Shown: positions 1-8,703 of the stretch, piece after piece
Layout: every line of letters starts with the position of its first letter
Numbering within the stretch: the first letter of the stretch is position 1
Assembly (NCBI GenBank): GCA_022340425.1
Contig: JAJDNY010000147.1
Location: 1-64,000, forward strand
Direction of reading: 5' to 3'
Length of the DNA stretch: 64,000 nt
Origin: Desulfobacteraceae bacterium
GTDB lineage: Bacteria > Desulfobacterota > Desulfobacteria > Desulfobacterales > JAABRJ01
Program-made: the position numbers and the translations under genes
The notes under the pieces: model-generated
What the model was told of the DNA's origin: nothing
The model's database searches: none
Seen by the model: only the letters and a program-made list of their open reading frames with translations

Positions 1-352
1 GAATGCCGGGCGGCGAACCGCGCCAACACGACCCCCGGTAGCCGGTTAGGAACAATCGGGTTCCGGCTGGTCCGTTAACAGGTCAACTAAAGCTGGTCAC
101 GCTTTTTCGGGCAAAAGGGTTCAAGCCACGCCCCCGTGCGGTGGGCGTTTTTTGGGCGATGCCGATTTCGAGCGCTGAAAAATGGGCACGTTTACTCATC
201 AATAAGTTCGTTGCCTACCTCATTTACTTACCTATTTTGGTCGTATGCGAATGGCATATGAATGTCCGCCTTGGTTCCCATTGTTTCTTTTCCGTTCGAT
301 ATGGATGGAATCAATGACTGAAATAATAATCGGATCTGACTGTAGGTGTTAA
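1..352. other. Left-edge stretch without a recognisable gene
   Basis: I see no convincing coding sequence here. The stretch holds a hairpin followed by a T-run (listed separately) and then an AT-richer run just before the regulator gene at 353. Its base composition is clearly lower in GC than the rest of the window, matching the first ~480 bases of the regulator. The gene that the hairpin would terminate lies off the left end or is too degraded to recognise. Confidence 0.5.
128..153 (+). terminator. Rho-independent terminator candidate
   Basis: ACGCCC (128-133) pairs with GGGCGT (143-148) across a nine-base loop, and the 3' arm runs into six T residues. This is a standard intrinsic terminator layout for a transcript entering from the left edge. 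Confidence 0.55.
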
Positions 353-1378
353 ATGACTTGTCTATGTGAACAAATTGCAGGCAGTGACATCGAACTTTCG
401 CCAACCTGTATAGGCCATCTGTGGATATTCCAAAACCTTGAAGCAGAAGAAGTTGAAGCGCTCAGCCGCCAGGCACTGCGTAAGAAATCGAAAACGGGGC
501 AAACGTTGTTTTCGCAGGGAGATCCGGCCGACGGAATGTTTCTGATTAAAGGCGGGCGCGTAAAGCTTTCCAAAGTGCTCGAAGATGGTACTGAACTGAC
601 ACTGGATATCCGAAAGGCCGGTGATTTTGTCGGTGAAAACATGTTTTCTGAGGAAGCCCATTACCCAGTCAGCGCCTATTGCCTCGAAGATACCTTGACC
701 TGCGGTTTCAGCCGCAGCCAATTTGAACAACTGGTCCTTCAACACCCAAAGGTCGGGTTGCAGATCATCAAAAACCTCAGTGAACGAATCTCATGGTTGA
801 CAAGGCGGGTGGGAAGTCTGGCGGTCACCAAAGCGCGTCAGCGCCCTCTATTCTGTCAAGAAAACAACCCCCGTCGCCGGCCGTTCAACGATCATCTCGG
901 TCTTCACCCGGCACGGCCGGAAGCAGCTGCTGACATCCACGTTGTCGCCCAGGCCGTGGGCCTGGACATGGAAATCAAAATCCCGCAGCAGGGCGTAAAA
1001 ATGCTCGAAGATCGCCGGGCGGGTCTGGAGGAAAATGGTGAACGCGCTGGTGACGCCGTAATGCTGGGCAAAATGGTGGACCAGGAGGTAGAAACAGGCG
1101 GCCGAAAGGTAGTGGGCGTTGGGCTGCTTGTAGAGTTCGGGGTGGAATTTGGAGACGTGAATCCGGTGGGAAAACTGGTTCAGGCAGAGTATCAGGGCGT
1201 ACGAGATCTCCTCGGCGCTTCTGCGGTCGCGGATGAAATATTCGCTGCAAAACCCCTCGGAGCAGCAGGAGATCTCGAAGCGTTGGAGCAGGAGGGGCAC
1301 CTGGTGGGTCATGAAAGCCGATTCCGGCAGGGGGATATCCCCGGTGTTCATGGCAGGGGGCTCCGTTTTGAGGGTTGA
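353..1378 (+). pseudogene. Crp/Fnr family regulator, truncated before the HTH
   Basis: Residues ~25-160 read as a cyclic-nucleotide-binding/FNR effector domain: the beta-roll runs from 'GQTLFSQGDPADGMFLIKGG' to 'AGDFVGENMFSE', followed by the dimerisation helix 'LSERISWLTRRVGSL'. Cys residues before the domain (C3, C5, C19) resemble cluster ligands of FNR-like proteins, but that is tentative. The winged-helix DNA-binding domain should start after ~residue 160. Instead, homology stops near nt 840 and the open frame to 1378 is only the antisense of the minus-strand gene at 848-1351. The DNA to the left of the junction is lower in GC than that to the right. I read this as a regulator cut off by recombination or deletion (an assembly join is possible), and it should not bind DNA as it stands. 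Confidence 0.6.
848..1351 (-). CDS. Hypothetical protein (167 aa)
   Basis: I do not recognise the family. The start at 1351 is chosen because GGAG lies about ten bases upstream; an upstream in-frame start would add a low-quality Pro/Ala-rich tail. The protein is soluble-looking and rich in Phe, His and Cys, including the paired Cys in 'ISCCSEGFCSEYF' and the His-rich 'YLLVHHFAQHYG'. That could mean metal binding, but nothing identifies a function. Its stop codon falls exactly at the point where the convergent Crp/Fnr fragment loses homology, so its own C-terminus could also have been altered by the same event. Confidence 0.5.
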   Translation of the reverse strand: MNTGDIPLPESAFMTHQVPLLLQRFEISCCSEGFCSEYFIRDRRSAEEISYALILCLNQFSHRIHVSKFHPELYKQPNAHYLSAACFYLLVHHFAQHYGVTSAFTIFLQTRPAIFEHFYALLRDFDFHVQAHGLGDNVDVSSCFRPCRVKTEMIVERPATGVVFLTE

Positions 1379-1513
1379 CCCGTCCGCGGGCGTGCCGCGG
1401 GATTCAGATGGCAGCGACCCGCTCTTTTGGGCGAAGCCGAAAAGGATCGCGCGGGGGCATGCGGCTGCTGCCGCTTGCATCTGCGATCGCCGGGGGGCCT
1501 TTTGTGCGTGTGC

Positions 1514-2059
1514 TCAGCGCCGCCGGCCCCCGCTGCCGCGGCCCATGCGGCGGCCGGAGCGCCGGGGCCCCATGCCGGACCGGCGGCAGCCGCCCACCTG
1601 GCGCGGGTCGCCGGGCTGGCGACCGCTGGGGTAATTTGGCCGCAGGTTTTGAAGCGCGTTGCCGATCCCGGAAACCACCCGCTCGCCGATGGCCCGCAAT
1701 TGCGCCATCAGAGACGTGCCGCCGGGGTCGGCGGGCGTTGGCCGGGGGCTTTCGGCGGCGCCAGCGTGTTCCGACGACCGGTCTGGCGACCGTTCGGCCG
1801 TCGCTGCCCGGGGCCGGGGGGCTTCTTCGGGGGCTCGGGCCTGGTAAGTCTGCAGGGCCTCGTAGGCCGCGTTTACCTCCTTGAGGCGTTCTTCGGCCAG
1901 GCGCCGCTGCCCAGGGTCGTCGGTGAAGCGGTCCGGGTGAAAGAACTTGACCTGGGCCTTGTAGGCCTGGTGGACGGCTTCGGGCGAGGCCGGCGCCTGG
2001 ATGCCCAGCACCTCGTAACAACGTTGCAGCTCCATCGCTCTCCTCGGGTGATCGGCCAT
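1514..2059 (-). CDS. DnaJ-domain protein
   Basis: The N-terminal ~70 residues form a J domain ('CYEVLGIQAPASPEAVHQAY', then 'FFHPDRF' carrying the HPD motif that stimulates DnaK ATPase). A long Pro/Arg/Gly-rich low-complexity tail follows, with no Gly/Phe region, zinc fingers or client-binding domain of classical DnaJ. It is therefore a class III J-protein, probably a specialised DnaK co-chaperone. An alternative ATG sits at 2032, right at the J domain. The Arg-rich tail ('MGPRRSGRRMGRG') might contact nucleic acid or membrane; this is inference. Confidence 0.8.
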   Translation of the reverse strand: MADHPRRAMELQRCYEVLGIQAPASPEAVHQAYKAQVKFFHPDRFTDDPGQRRLAEERLKEVNAAYEALQTYQARAPEEAPRPRAATAERSPDRSSEHAGAAESPRPTPADPGGTSLMAQLRAIGERVVSGIGNALQNLRPNYPSGRQPGDPRQVGGCRRSGMGPRRSGRRMGRGSGGRRR

Positions 2060-2182
2060 AAGGGGGCCGTCGGTGAACCCTCCAAAAATTATCCGTAGTA
2101 CATTCACGCCAGGATTACAAGCATTTTCCCATAACCCCAGCCCAGCCCCGTTTTCCCTTCGGCCCAGCCGCCCGTCCGCCGC

Positions 2183-2497
2183 TCAGGCGGCCCGCATCCA
2201 AAGGCAGTCGATGGCATCCAGCGCCATGTGGATCACCAGGCCCAGGCCCACCAGGCGCAGTTTCGGAAACAGGAGCATCAGCAGGTAGGCCCCGATGGCG
2301 GGAACCGTGTGCAGGGGGTGAAAACCGATGCTGCAGCGGTCCGGGGCGTAGATCGGGACGGCGAGGAGATGGTCGAGGTCCACCAGCAGGGTCAGCACCA
2401 TCACCCACCAGGCGCGCCAGCGATGGCGCTGGAAGCCGAAGCGGGCCACGGCCGCCGGCACCAGGAAGTGCAGTGCGATGTGGATGGCGGCCCGCAC
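2183..2497 (-). CDS. DUF6122-type small membrane protein
   Basis: This 104-residue protein has three or four hydrophobic segments and conserved polar motifs inside them: 'LLVDLDHLLAVPIY', 'GFHPLHTVPA' and 'IHMALDAIDC'. The His/Asp pattern matches the DUF6122 family, distantly related to YdjM-like membrane-bound metal-dependent hydrolases, whose substrate is unknown. The frame opens with GTG at 2497 preceded by GAGGTG. It starts 26 bases after the stop of the TPR lipoprotein, so the two are probably co-transcribed. Confidence 0.75.
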   Translation of the reverse strand: MRAAIHIALHFLVPAAVARFGFQRHRWRAWWVMVLTLLVDLDHLLAVPIYAPDRCSIGFHPLHTVPAIGAYLLMLLFPKLRLVGLGLVIHMALDAIDCLWMRAA

Positions 2498-2523
2498 CGC
2501 TCAGCACCTCGCGGCCGGCGGCA

Positions 2524-3234
2524 TCACCGGGCCTCCAGGGCTTCGAGCAGTTGCCGGGCCTGGGGGTTTTCCGGGTCCCGCACCAGGACGGCCTGCAGTT
2601 CGGCACGCGCGCCGTCCGTGTCGCCGCTTTGGATGCAGATCAGCGCCAACTGCAGGCGGGCGTCGATGTGGTCCGGATCCAGAAAAATGGCTTGGCGCAG
2701 GTGGTCCGCGGCCGCCGGGTCGTCGCCGGCCTCCTGAAGTGCCAGGGCGAGCCCGAAGTGGTTGTCCGCCCCGTCGGGGTTGAGGGCCAAGGCCTCTTGG
2801 AAGGCCGCCAGCGCTTGCGGTACCTGGTCGAGTTCCAGGTGGGCCATGCCGGCGTTGAAAAAGAGCCCTTCGTCGTGGGTGTAGCCCAGGCTTCGGGCCC
2901 GCTCGTAGCAGGCGATTTCGCGGGCGTGGTCCCCGGTTTGACCCCGGGCGTAGCCCAGGTGGTACCAGGCGAGGGCGTTGTCGGGCTGGACTTTGAGAAG
3001 CGCCTCGTGCAGCCGGATCCCCTGCTGGAAAGCTTCCCGTTTCAGGGCCGCGTCGGCTTCAGGGTCGCACTGCCAGCGGGGGGCGGCCGGCGGCGGCGCT
3101 TGGGGGGCGGTGCCCGCGCAGCCGCTCAGGCCAATAAAAAGCGCAACTCCCGCCAGAAGCAGGTGCCCTCGGTTTGTGCGGCAAAACCGCCGTACGCCGT
3201 TATCTTTGATGCGAAGCACGATTCCCATTTCCAT
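2524..3234 (-). CDS. TPR-repeat lipoprotein
   Basis: The N-terminus has a charged stretch, a hydrophobic core and the lipobox 'IGLSGC', so the mature protein should be a lipid-anchored periplasmic protein. After a Pro/Ala-rich linker there are about five tetratricopeptide repeats ('NALAWYHLGYARGQTGD', 'EGLFFNAGMAHLELDQ', 'ADNHFGLALALQEAGDD', 'IDARLQLALICIQSGDTD'), which make a scaffold for protein-protein contacts. The start is ambiguous: TTG at 3249 or ATG at 3234 or 3228. I chose 3234. The partner is unknown. Confidence 0.75.
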   Translation of the reverse strand: MEMGIVLRIKDNGVRRFCRTNRGHLLLAGVALFIGLSGCAGTAPQAPPPAAPRWQCDPEADAALKREAFQQGIRLHEALLKVQPDNALAWYHLGYARGQTGDHAREIACYERARSLGYTHDEGLFFNAGMAHLELDQVPQALAAFQEALALNPDGADNHFGLALALQEAGDDPAAADHLRQAIFLDPDHIDARLQLALICIQSGDTDGARAELQAVLVRDPENPQARQLLEALEAR

Positions 3235-3298
3235 CCATGCCTGGGCCAATATTTTTGAGGCGTTCGGCTCAGTGCTCGATTTTTAAAACGATTATCAT

Positions 3299-3325
3299 GA
3301 AAAAGTCGAAACCCAGCGGGTTTTC
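3299..3325 (-). terminator. Weak terminator candidate after the SafE-like gene
   Basis: Read on the minus strand, AAACCC and GGGTTT form a six-base stem with a three-base loop, followed within a few bases by CTTTTTC. It lies between the SafE-like gene and the TPR lipoprotein gene. Confidence 0.35.
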
Positions 3326-3407
3326 CGTTTCTGTATCCTCTTTGCGGTCGTCGAGGTTTGGCCAACTGCTCTGCTCGGCTGCAAAAATTTGACTAAAGTG
3401 TCGCCCT

Positions 3408-4097
3408 TCAGTTCAACCACGCCTGAACGACGTCCGCCCCGAGGCTGGCCGCCATGGCGATCATCACCATCCCCGACAGGATGTCGGAGTGGCGCCGGTA
3501 GCGGCGGGCCAGCCCGGAGGCGCCGGTTCCCAGAAGCAGCAGTCCGGGCAGGGTGCCGAGGCCGAAGGCGAGGGTCATCAGGGCCCCCGGCAGGAGCCCC
3601 CCGGCCGGCAGGGCCCGGGCAAAGGCGGCGAAGGACAGGCCGCAGGGCAGAAACCCCAGCGCCATCCCGAGGACCAGCATGCCGCCCGCGCTGCGGCCGC
3701 CACCGGCCGAGCGCAGGATGCGGCCGAAGCCGGGGATCTTATCGGGTGCGGCCAGAGACATCCAGGGCGGCTCGCGAATGATTTCAAGCCGCGCGAGCCC
3801 GAAGACCAGGAGAAACCCCGCGGCCAGGAGCGAGAAGCCGACCTGCAGGCGGGCGATCCAGGCCAGGGGGTCCAGCCCGCTGCGGCCGGCCAGCTGCGAG
3901 AGGCCAAGTCCCACCGCGCCCATGGCGCCCCCCACGGCAGTGTAGGTCCCGATGCGTCCCAGGTGGTAGAAGAGGTGGGCGCTCATGTGGCCGGTGCGAC
4001 CCGGGAAGGCGAACACCAGCGGGCCGCACATGCCGACGCAGTGGCCGGTCCCGAGGATGCCCAGCAGAAAGAGGGCGTATAGGTCCGCGTGGGGCAT
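3408..4097 (-). CDS. TauE/SafE (UreH/DsbD-like) membrane protein
   Basis: About six transmembrane helices start with 'LYALFLLGILGTGHCVGMCG'. The HC-x3-C motif in the first helix and the mirrored 'GFLPCGLSFAAFARAL' are typical of the UreH/DsbD_2 branch of the TauE/SafE superfamily. Such genes often sit beside cbb3 oxidase assembly genes (ccoI, ccoS), where copper handling is the favoured role. Here the cbb3 locus lies ~12 kb away and the divergent neighbour is an unusual Cys-rich transporter cluster. The start at 4097 is supported by AAAGGA upstream; a longer frame to 4184 lacks a good ribosome-binding site. Copper or thiol transport is inferred, not shown. Confidence 0.8.
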   Translation of the reverse strand: MPHADLYALFLLGILGTGHCVGMCGPLVFAFPGRTGHMSAHLFYHLGRIGTYTAVGGAMGAVGLGLSQLAGRSGLDPLAWIARLQVGFSLLAAGFLLVFGLARLEIIREPPWMSLAAPDKIPGFGRILRSAGGGRSAGGMLVLGMALGFLPCGLSFAAFARALPAGGLLPGALMTLAFGLGTLPGLLLLGTGASGLARRYRRHSDILSGMVMIAMAASLGADVVQAWLN

Positions 4098-4365
4098 GCA
4101 GCCGTTTCCTTTGATCCGGGCGCGGGGTGCGGCCGGCGGTTGGGTGCACGGCGGGCCGGGCGCCTGCCCGTCGAGGGATCCCACGATAGCACTTTCCGGG
4201 ACCCCTTGAAAGGGTGTGCGGGCGGCTGCGCGGGTTGCTATTTGGCGGGTTTTCGCTTAGGAATACCCATGGCCGCGGACCGTACGCGCGGCCGCCTTTT
4301 CGCTGAACCCCCAACCTTTGTTCACGGCCCCGGTGGTGCTTTTAACCGCCGCCCGTCAATCGCCC

Positions 4366-4719
4366 ATGCCCACGGCCCCTTTCCCTTCAGACCGGTTAGA
4401 CCGCGCCCGGCGCCTGCTGTGGCTGGCGTTCCTGTGCTGTCTTGCGCCGCTGGCCCTGATGGCCGTCGACGGGCTGATACGCGCCGGCCACACCACCGCG
4501 CCCCTGGCGGTCTGGGTGCGCCCCCTGGGCGGTCCGGCCCTGGCCCTGGTTCCCGCCGGTCAGCCCCTGCGGCGTTTCGGTCGCGACCCGGGGGCGCTCT
4601 CCGGCGATTTCTCGCCCTGGCTGGGCGGCGTCGACCCGGACCCGGCCCGGCTGACGCTGCAACCCGCCGCCAAAAGCCGCGACCCCCTGAGAGCCCCCGA
4701 TGAAGCCGCTGAACCGTAA
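4366..4719 (+). CDS. Small membrane-anchored protein, first gene of ABC cluster
   Basis: The 117-residue product has a charged N-terminus and one hydrophobic segment ('LLWLAFLCCLAPLALMAVDG'), consistent with a signal anchor, then a Pro/Gly-rich periplasmic domain. I do not recognise the family. Its stop overlaps the start of the permease gene by 20 bases, so translation is likely coupled and the product is probably a periplasmic partner of the transporter. No clear ribosome-binding site marks the ATG; a longer frame begins at 4318. Confidence 0.55.
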   Translation: MPTAPFPSDRLDRARRLLWLAFLCCLAPLALMAVDGLIRAGHTTAPLAVWVRPLGGPALALVPAGQPLRRFGRDPGALSGDFSPWLGGVDPDPARLTLQPAAKSRDPLRAPDEAAEP

Positions 4720-5860
4720 TCCCCTCCTGCTCTGGGCGGCGCGGGAGGTCATCCGGCGCCCCGCGCCGGCCCTGCTGATGGCCGCCGCCCTGGCTCTGCT
4801 GCTGACCGTGGGCGGCACGGTGCTGCTCTTGGGTCAGGGTCTCAGCCAGACGGCCCGCCGCCTGCTGACCCACGGGCCGGATCTCGTGGTGCGCCGCTTA
4901 AACGCCGGCGGGTGGGCGCCGCTGCCGGCCGCCGAGGCCCTGGTGGCAGCCCGCGGGGTGCCCGGTGTGACCCGGGCCCGGGCCCGCGTCTGGGGGGTGG
5001 CGGCCGGCCCGGCCGGGCCGCTGATGGTGGTCGCCTGGGGGTCCGCGATGCTTCCCCCCGGCGGGGACGGCGGGACGCTTGCGGCCCCCCGGTCGGGGGA
5101 GGCCCTGCTGGGCCCGGGGGTCGACCCCGGCCCGGATCCCCGGCGCCTTGCGCTTTCCGCCGCCGCGGCGCTTGAATTCCGGCCGGTTGGGCGCCTGCCG
5201 GCCGAAACCGCCCTCATAGGTCAGGATGTGGTCCTGGTGCATCCCGCCGATGCCCGCCTCTTGCTGGGGTTGGCGCCCGGGGAGGCCGTCGATCTGGCTG
5301 TTGACGTATTTCACGCCGAAGAAGCCGCCGCCCTCCTGCCCGAGCTCGCCGCCGCCTTTTCCTGGCCGGTTCGCATCACCGCCCGCAGCGAAGCCGTTGG
5401 CCTCTATACCGGTGGGCTGGCACGCCGCGGCGGGCTGATGCTGATCGCCGGTATTCCCGCCGTCCTGGCGCTGGTCCTGGTGGTGGCCGGTGCCGTGCGC
5501 GAGGCCGTCGGCCGGCGGCGCGAGGTGGGGCTGCTCAAGGCGCTGGGCTGGACCACCGGCGATGTGGTGCGGCTGCAAGTTTACCGCGCGCTATTGATCG
5601 CCCTGCCGGCCGTTTGCCTCGGCATGCTGGCGGCCTACGCGCTGGTCTTCCCCCCGGGGGTGAGCTGGCCGGGCAGCCTGCTCTTCGGCTGGCGCACGGC
5701 CCCGCCGCGGCTTTTCCTGGACCCCACCGGGGCGCTGCTGACCCTGCTAGAGCTGGGCGCTCTTGTGGTGGGGCCCTACCTGGCGGCGGTGCTCTTGACC
5801 AGCCTGCAGGGGGCGGCCGCCGATCCCCAGGACCTCTTAAAAGGCGAGGGGCTCTTGTGA
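4700..5860 (+). CDS. FtsX/MacB-like ABC transporter permease
   Basis: The topology is that of the FtsX/LolC/MacB permease family: one N-terminal helix ('PALLMAAALALLLTVGGTVL'), a large periplasmic domain (~residues 45-240), then three C-terminal helices with the family signature 'GRRREVGLLKALGWTTGDVV'. Members of this family usually work as mechanotransmitters or pass lipophilic or protein cargo rather than doing classical import. The gene ends in TGATG, giving a one-base overlap with the ATPase gene. The cargo is unknown; the downstream Cys-rich membrane protein is the best clue. Confidence 0.85.
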   Translation: MKPLNRNPLLLWAAREVIRRPAPALLMAAALALLLTVGGTVLLLGQGLSQTARRLLTHGPDLVVRRLNAGGWAPLPAAEALVAARGVPGVTRARARVWGVAAGPAGPLMVVAWGSAMLPPGGDGGTLAAPRSGEALLGPGVDPGPDPRRLALSAAAALEFRPVGRLPAETALIGQDVVLVHPADARLLLGLAPGEAVDLAVDVFHAEEAAALLPELAAAFSWPVRITARSEAVGLYTGGLARRGGLMLIAGIPAVLALVLVVAGAVREAVGRRREVGLLKALGWTTGDVVRLQVYRALLIALPAVCLGMLAAYALVFPPGVSWPGSLLFGWRTAPPRLFLDPTGALLTLLELGALVVGPYLAAVLLTSLQGAAADPQDLLKGEGLL

Positions 5861-6537
5861 TGGAGGGGCTCGCCACCCACCACGTAGATCTGGTTTACGG
5901 CGCCTCCACGGAAAGCCCCCGGACCGTGCTGCGGGATGTCTCGGCGGTTTTCCCCCGCGGCGGCCTTTCCCTTGTCACCGGCGCCACCGGGGCCGGCAAG
6001 AGTTCCCTTTTGCACCTGCTGGCCGGGCTCCTGCGTCCCACCGCAGGGGAGGTGCTGGCCGACGGTGCACCCATCTCGCGCTGGGCGGCGGGCCACCGCG
6101 ACCGCTGGCGGCGGCGGGTGGGGGTCGTCTTTCAGTCCGCCAACCTCTTCAGCGGGCTGAGCGTGCTGGAGAATGTGATCCTGCCGCTGGTGCCCCGCGG
6201 CCGGTGCCTGGCCGCGCTGCGCGCCACGGGCCATGAGGTGCTGGCCGAACTGGGGCTGGCGGATCTCGCCGGTGCCTGGGCCGAGCGGCTCTCTGGCGGG
6301 GAGCGGCAGCGCGTGGCCCTAGCCCGGGCCCTTGTGGGGCGGCCGGATTTCCTGATCGCCGACGAGCCGACCGCCCATCAGGACCCCGAGAACGCCGCCC
6401 GGGTGCTGCAGGCCCTGGCGGCCTGCCGGGAGCGCAACGCCGCGGTGGTGGTGGCCGCCCATGACCCCCGGGTAATCGCCGCCGGGGTGGCCGACCGGCA
6501 CTGGCACCTGGCCGCGGGCCGATTGGCGGCCGAATGA
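5860..6537 (+). CDS. ABC transporter ATP-binding protein (LolD/MacB-like)
   Basis: A complete single nucleotide-binding domain of 225 residues: Walker A 'GATGAGKSS', Q-loop 'VVFQSANLFSG', signature 'LSGGERQRVALARAL', Walker B 'FLIADEPTA' and the switch His in 'VVVAAHDPRV'. Sequence and length fit the LolD/FtsE/MacB class that pairs with FtsX-like permeases, which is the gene just upstream. The Walker B region reads 'ADEPTAHQDPE' where 'GNLD' is usual. The start at 5860 overlaps the permease stop, so a longer upstream in-frame extension is not used. Confidence 0.9.
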   Translation: MEGLATHHVDLVYGASTESPRTVLRDVSAVFPRGGLSLVTGATGAGKSSLLHLLAGLLRPTAGEVLADGAPISRWAAGHRDRWRRRVGVVFQSANLFSGLSVLENVILPLVPRGRCLAALRATGHEVLAELGLADLAGAWAERLSGGERQRVALARALVGRPDFLIADEPTAHQDPENAARVLQALAACRERNAAVVVAAHDPRVIAAGVADRHWHLAAGRLAAE

Positions 6538-7571
6538 TCTGGCACCCGCTGGTGCTGGCAGTGGTCGGGCTCGATCTTTTGGGCCTGTTGGCGCTTCTCT
6601 TCGCCGCCGCGGCCGCCCTGCAGGTGCTGCTGCACTGGGCGCCGGAATCGGCGGCGGCCGGCCAGATCATTCTGGAGCGCCGCGCGGAAACCGGCGCGCT
6701 GGCCGCGGGCTTTGGTTTCTGGGCCCTTCTCGCGGCCAGCCTGCTGCTGGTGATTGGCATCACCAACGTGCTGCCCGAACTGGTTCCCGGGGCCATGTGT
6801 GGCACCGGCGTGCTCCAGGCCACCGCCGGGGCGGGTCCCCGGGCGTTGGGCTTCCGGCTGGGGGCTCTGGTGCTGCTCTGCGGCTGGCGAATGGTGGAGA
6901 CCGTCAACCGCCGCCACCCTTTGCGGCCCTTGACCCTGCCCGCCGCCCGGCTCTTGCTGCTGGCGCTGCCCCTTTGCCTGCTGGCGGCCGGTGCTACCTT
7001 CCAGGCCTTGGCCGGCCTTGACGTGCACCAGCCGGTGGACTGCTGCGCGGTTGTCTATGACCAGTTCCGCCCGCCGGAGCTCGCCGGCCGCGCTGCCGGG
7101 CTGCCGGACCGCCTCTGGGTGGGGCTTTTCGCCCTGGGCGGGGTGGTTTTAGGTGCCTTGTCCCTGAGGCTTGCGCGGGCCCCGGACCCCATCCGGGGAC
7201 CGTGGCCGGGGGCCTTGGCCGGCGTCGCCCTGCTGTGGGCCGGGGCGGCGGCGGTCGCCCTGGTGCGGGTGCTGGCCGCCTACACCTACGAGGTGCTGCA
7301 CCACCACTGCCCCTGGTGCCTATTTTTGCCCGAACACCGCTTTGTGGGGTTTCCCCTGTTCGGTCTGCTGATGCTGACGGTCCTGGAGGGTTGCGGGGTC
7401 TGGACGCTGGCGCTTGTCGTCCGGCGCTGCGGCCTGCCGCTGCCCGGCGCCGCATCCCGGCTGCGGGCCGGCGGGTGGCGCATCCTCTGGGCGGCGGTCC
7501 TTTTCAGCCTGCTGGCGGCCGCGCCGGCCCTTTGGTGGCGATGGCGTTTCGGGGTCTGGATCGGGGGGTAA
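6534..7571 (+). CDS. Cys-rich polytopic membrane protein with CPWC motif
   Basis: 345 residues with about eight transmembrane segments, starting four bases inside the ATPase gene. Conserved-looking Cys/His motifs sit near membrane boundaries: 'GAMCGTGVLQA' (~residue 85), 'VDCCAVVYDQF' (~167) and 'HHHCPWCLFLPEH' (~258). The CPWC resembles a redox-active CxxC or a metal site. The last two motifs could form one site together. I cannot assign a family. Coupling to an ABC exporter-like pair suggests handling of a metal, haem or thiol compound across the inner membrane, but this is inference. Confidence 0.7.
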   Translation: MIWHPLVLAVVGLDLLGLLALLFAAAAALQVLLHWAPESAAAGQIILERRAETGALAAGFGFWALLAASLLLVIGITNVLPELVPGAMCGTGVLQATAGAGPRALGFRLGALVLLCGWRMVETVNRRHPLRPLTLPAARLLLLALPLCLLAAGATFQALAGLDVHQPVDCCAVVYDQFRPPELAGRAAGLPDRLWVGLFALGGVVLGALSLRLARAPDPIRGPWPGALAGVALLWAGAAAVALVRVLAAYTYEVLHHHCPWCLFLPEHRFVGFPLFGLLMLTVLEGCGVWTLALVVRRCGLPLPGAASRLRAGGWRILWAAVLFSLLAAAPALWWRWRFGVWIGG

Positions 7572-7594
7572 CGCAAGCTGTGACGGCAGGTGGT

Positions 7595-8500
7595 TTACTT
7601 CATCAGCAACAGGCTCAGGGCCATGACCACCATTCCGGCAACCAGTCCGAACAGGCTGTCGTGCCCCTTGCCGTAGGCCCTGCTGGTGGGCAGCAGTTCG
7701 TCCAGGCTGATGTAGACCATGATACCCGCCACCCCGCCGAAAAGGACCCCCATGACCTCGGGGGGAATCAAACCATTTTGGGTTCCAACCGTGAAACGCA
7801 ACCCCAAATAGGCCAAAAGAGCGCCCACCGGCTCAGCCAATCCGCTGAGAAATGAATACAGGAAAGCCTTTTGACGGTCTCCGGTGGCGTAAAAAATCGG
7901 AACTGACACACTGATGCCTTCGGGAATGTTGTGCAGGGCGACCGCCACGGCGATGGCAACACCCAGGCTCGGGTCCTGCAACGCGGCCAAAAAGGTGGCC
8001 AGGCCTTCGGGGAAATTGTGAATGCCGATGGCCAGGGCAGTAAACAACCCCATGCGCAGGAGTTTTCGATGCTGCGCTTCGTGATCGTTGTCCCCTATCG
8101 CTGACGCCATTGAAGCCTTGGTGACTGCCGGTGCACACTCCGGCAATGGCGCCGATTCATTGTGCAGGGGCCGGGTCTCTTCTTCCGGATGGATCTCGTG
8201 GGGGTTTTCGGCCGACGGTATCAGGTTGTCGATCACGCCGATCAGCAACATGCCGCCGAAAAATGAAGCCGCATTGATCCAGTGCCCCAAGGTCTCGCCA
8301 TACCGCCCTGTGAGCGCGTCCACACCTTTGAAGAAGATTTCCACGAACGAGACATAGAGCATCACACCGGCCGAAAAACCCGTCACCACCGACAGGAAAC
8401 GATAGTCGGTGCGCTTGGCCGTAAAGGCGATGACGCTGCCGATTCCGGTGGCAAGGCCGGCAAAAACGGTCAGCCCCAGTGCAAACCACACTTCATTCAT
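7595..8500 (-). CDS. zupT: ZIP-family metal transporter ZupT
   Basis: Eight predicted helices with the two ZIP metal-site signatures: '[14 protein letters not shown]' (helix IV) and '[14 protein letters not shown]' (helix V). A long acidic/His loop between helices III and IV ('[18 protein letters not shown]') is typical of ZupT, which takes up zinc and other divalent metals. The length (301 aa) is somewhat above E. coli ZupT because of this loop. GGAG lies upstream of the ATG. GC content and codon use are visibly lower than in the genes on both sides, which hints at separate acquisition. It is convergent with the ABC cluster, 23 bases apart. Confidence 0.92.
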   Translation of the reverse strand: MNEVWFALGLTVFAGLATGIGSVIAFTAKRTDYRFLSVVTGFSAGVMLYVSFVEIFFKGVDALTGRYGETLGHWINAASFFGGMLLIGVIDNLIPSAENPHEIHPEEETRPLHNESAPLPECAPAVTKASMASAIGDNDHEAQHRKLLRMGLFTALAIGIHNFPEGLATFLAALQDPSLGVAIAVAVALHNIPEGISVSVPIFYATGDRQKAFLYSFLSGLAEPVGALLAYLGLRFTVGTQNGLIPPEVMGVLFGGVAGIMVYISLDELLPTSRAYGKGHDSLFGLVAGMVVMALSLLLMK

Positions 8501-8703
8501 GGCTCACGCTCCAACATGGATGCTGCAGCTTATTACCAGATAGATTCCCGTCACCATGGCCAAAAAATTTAAAAATAGCAAATCCTATGTCTGGTGACGC
8601 CGGCGGTTCGAGGTCTGGATTTAGGGGTGACGCAAGATGATGCGGGTGGCCTGCGGGGGCGGGCGTCCGGGAGTTGCGGCGTTCGCCGTAAGGTGCACGG
8701 CGG

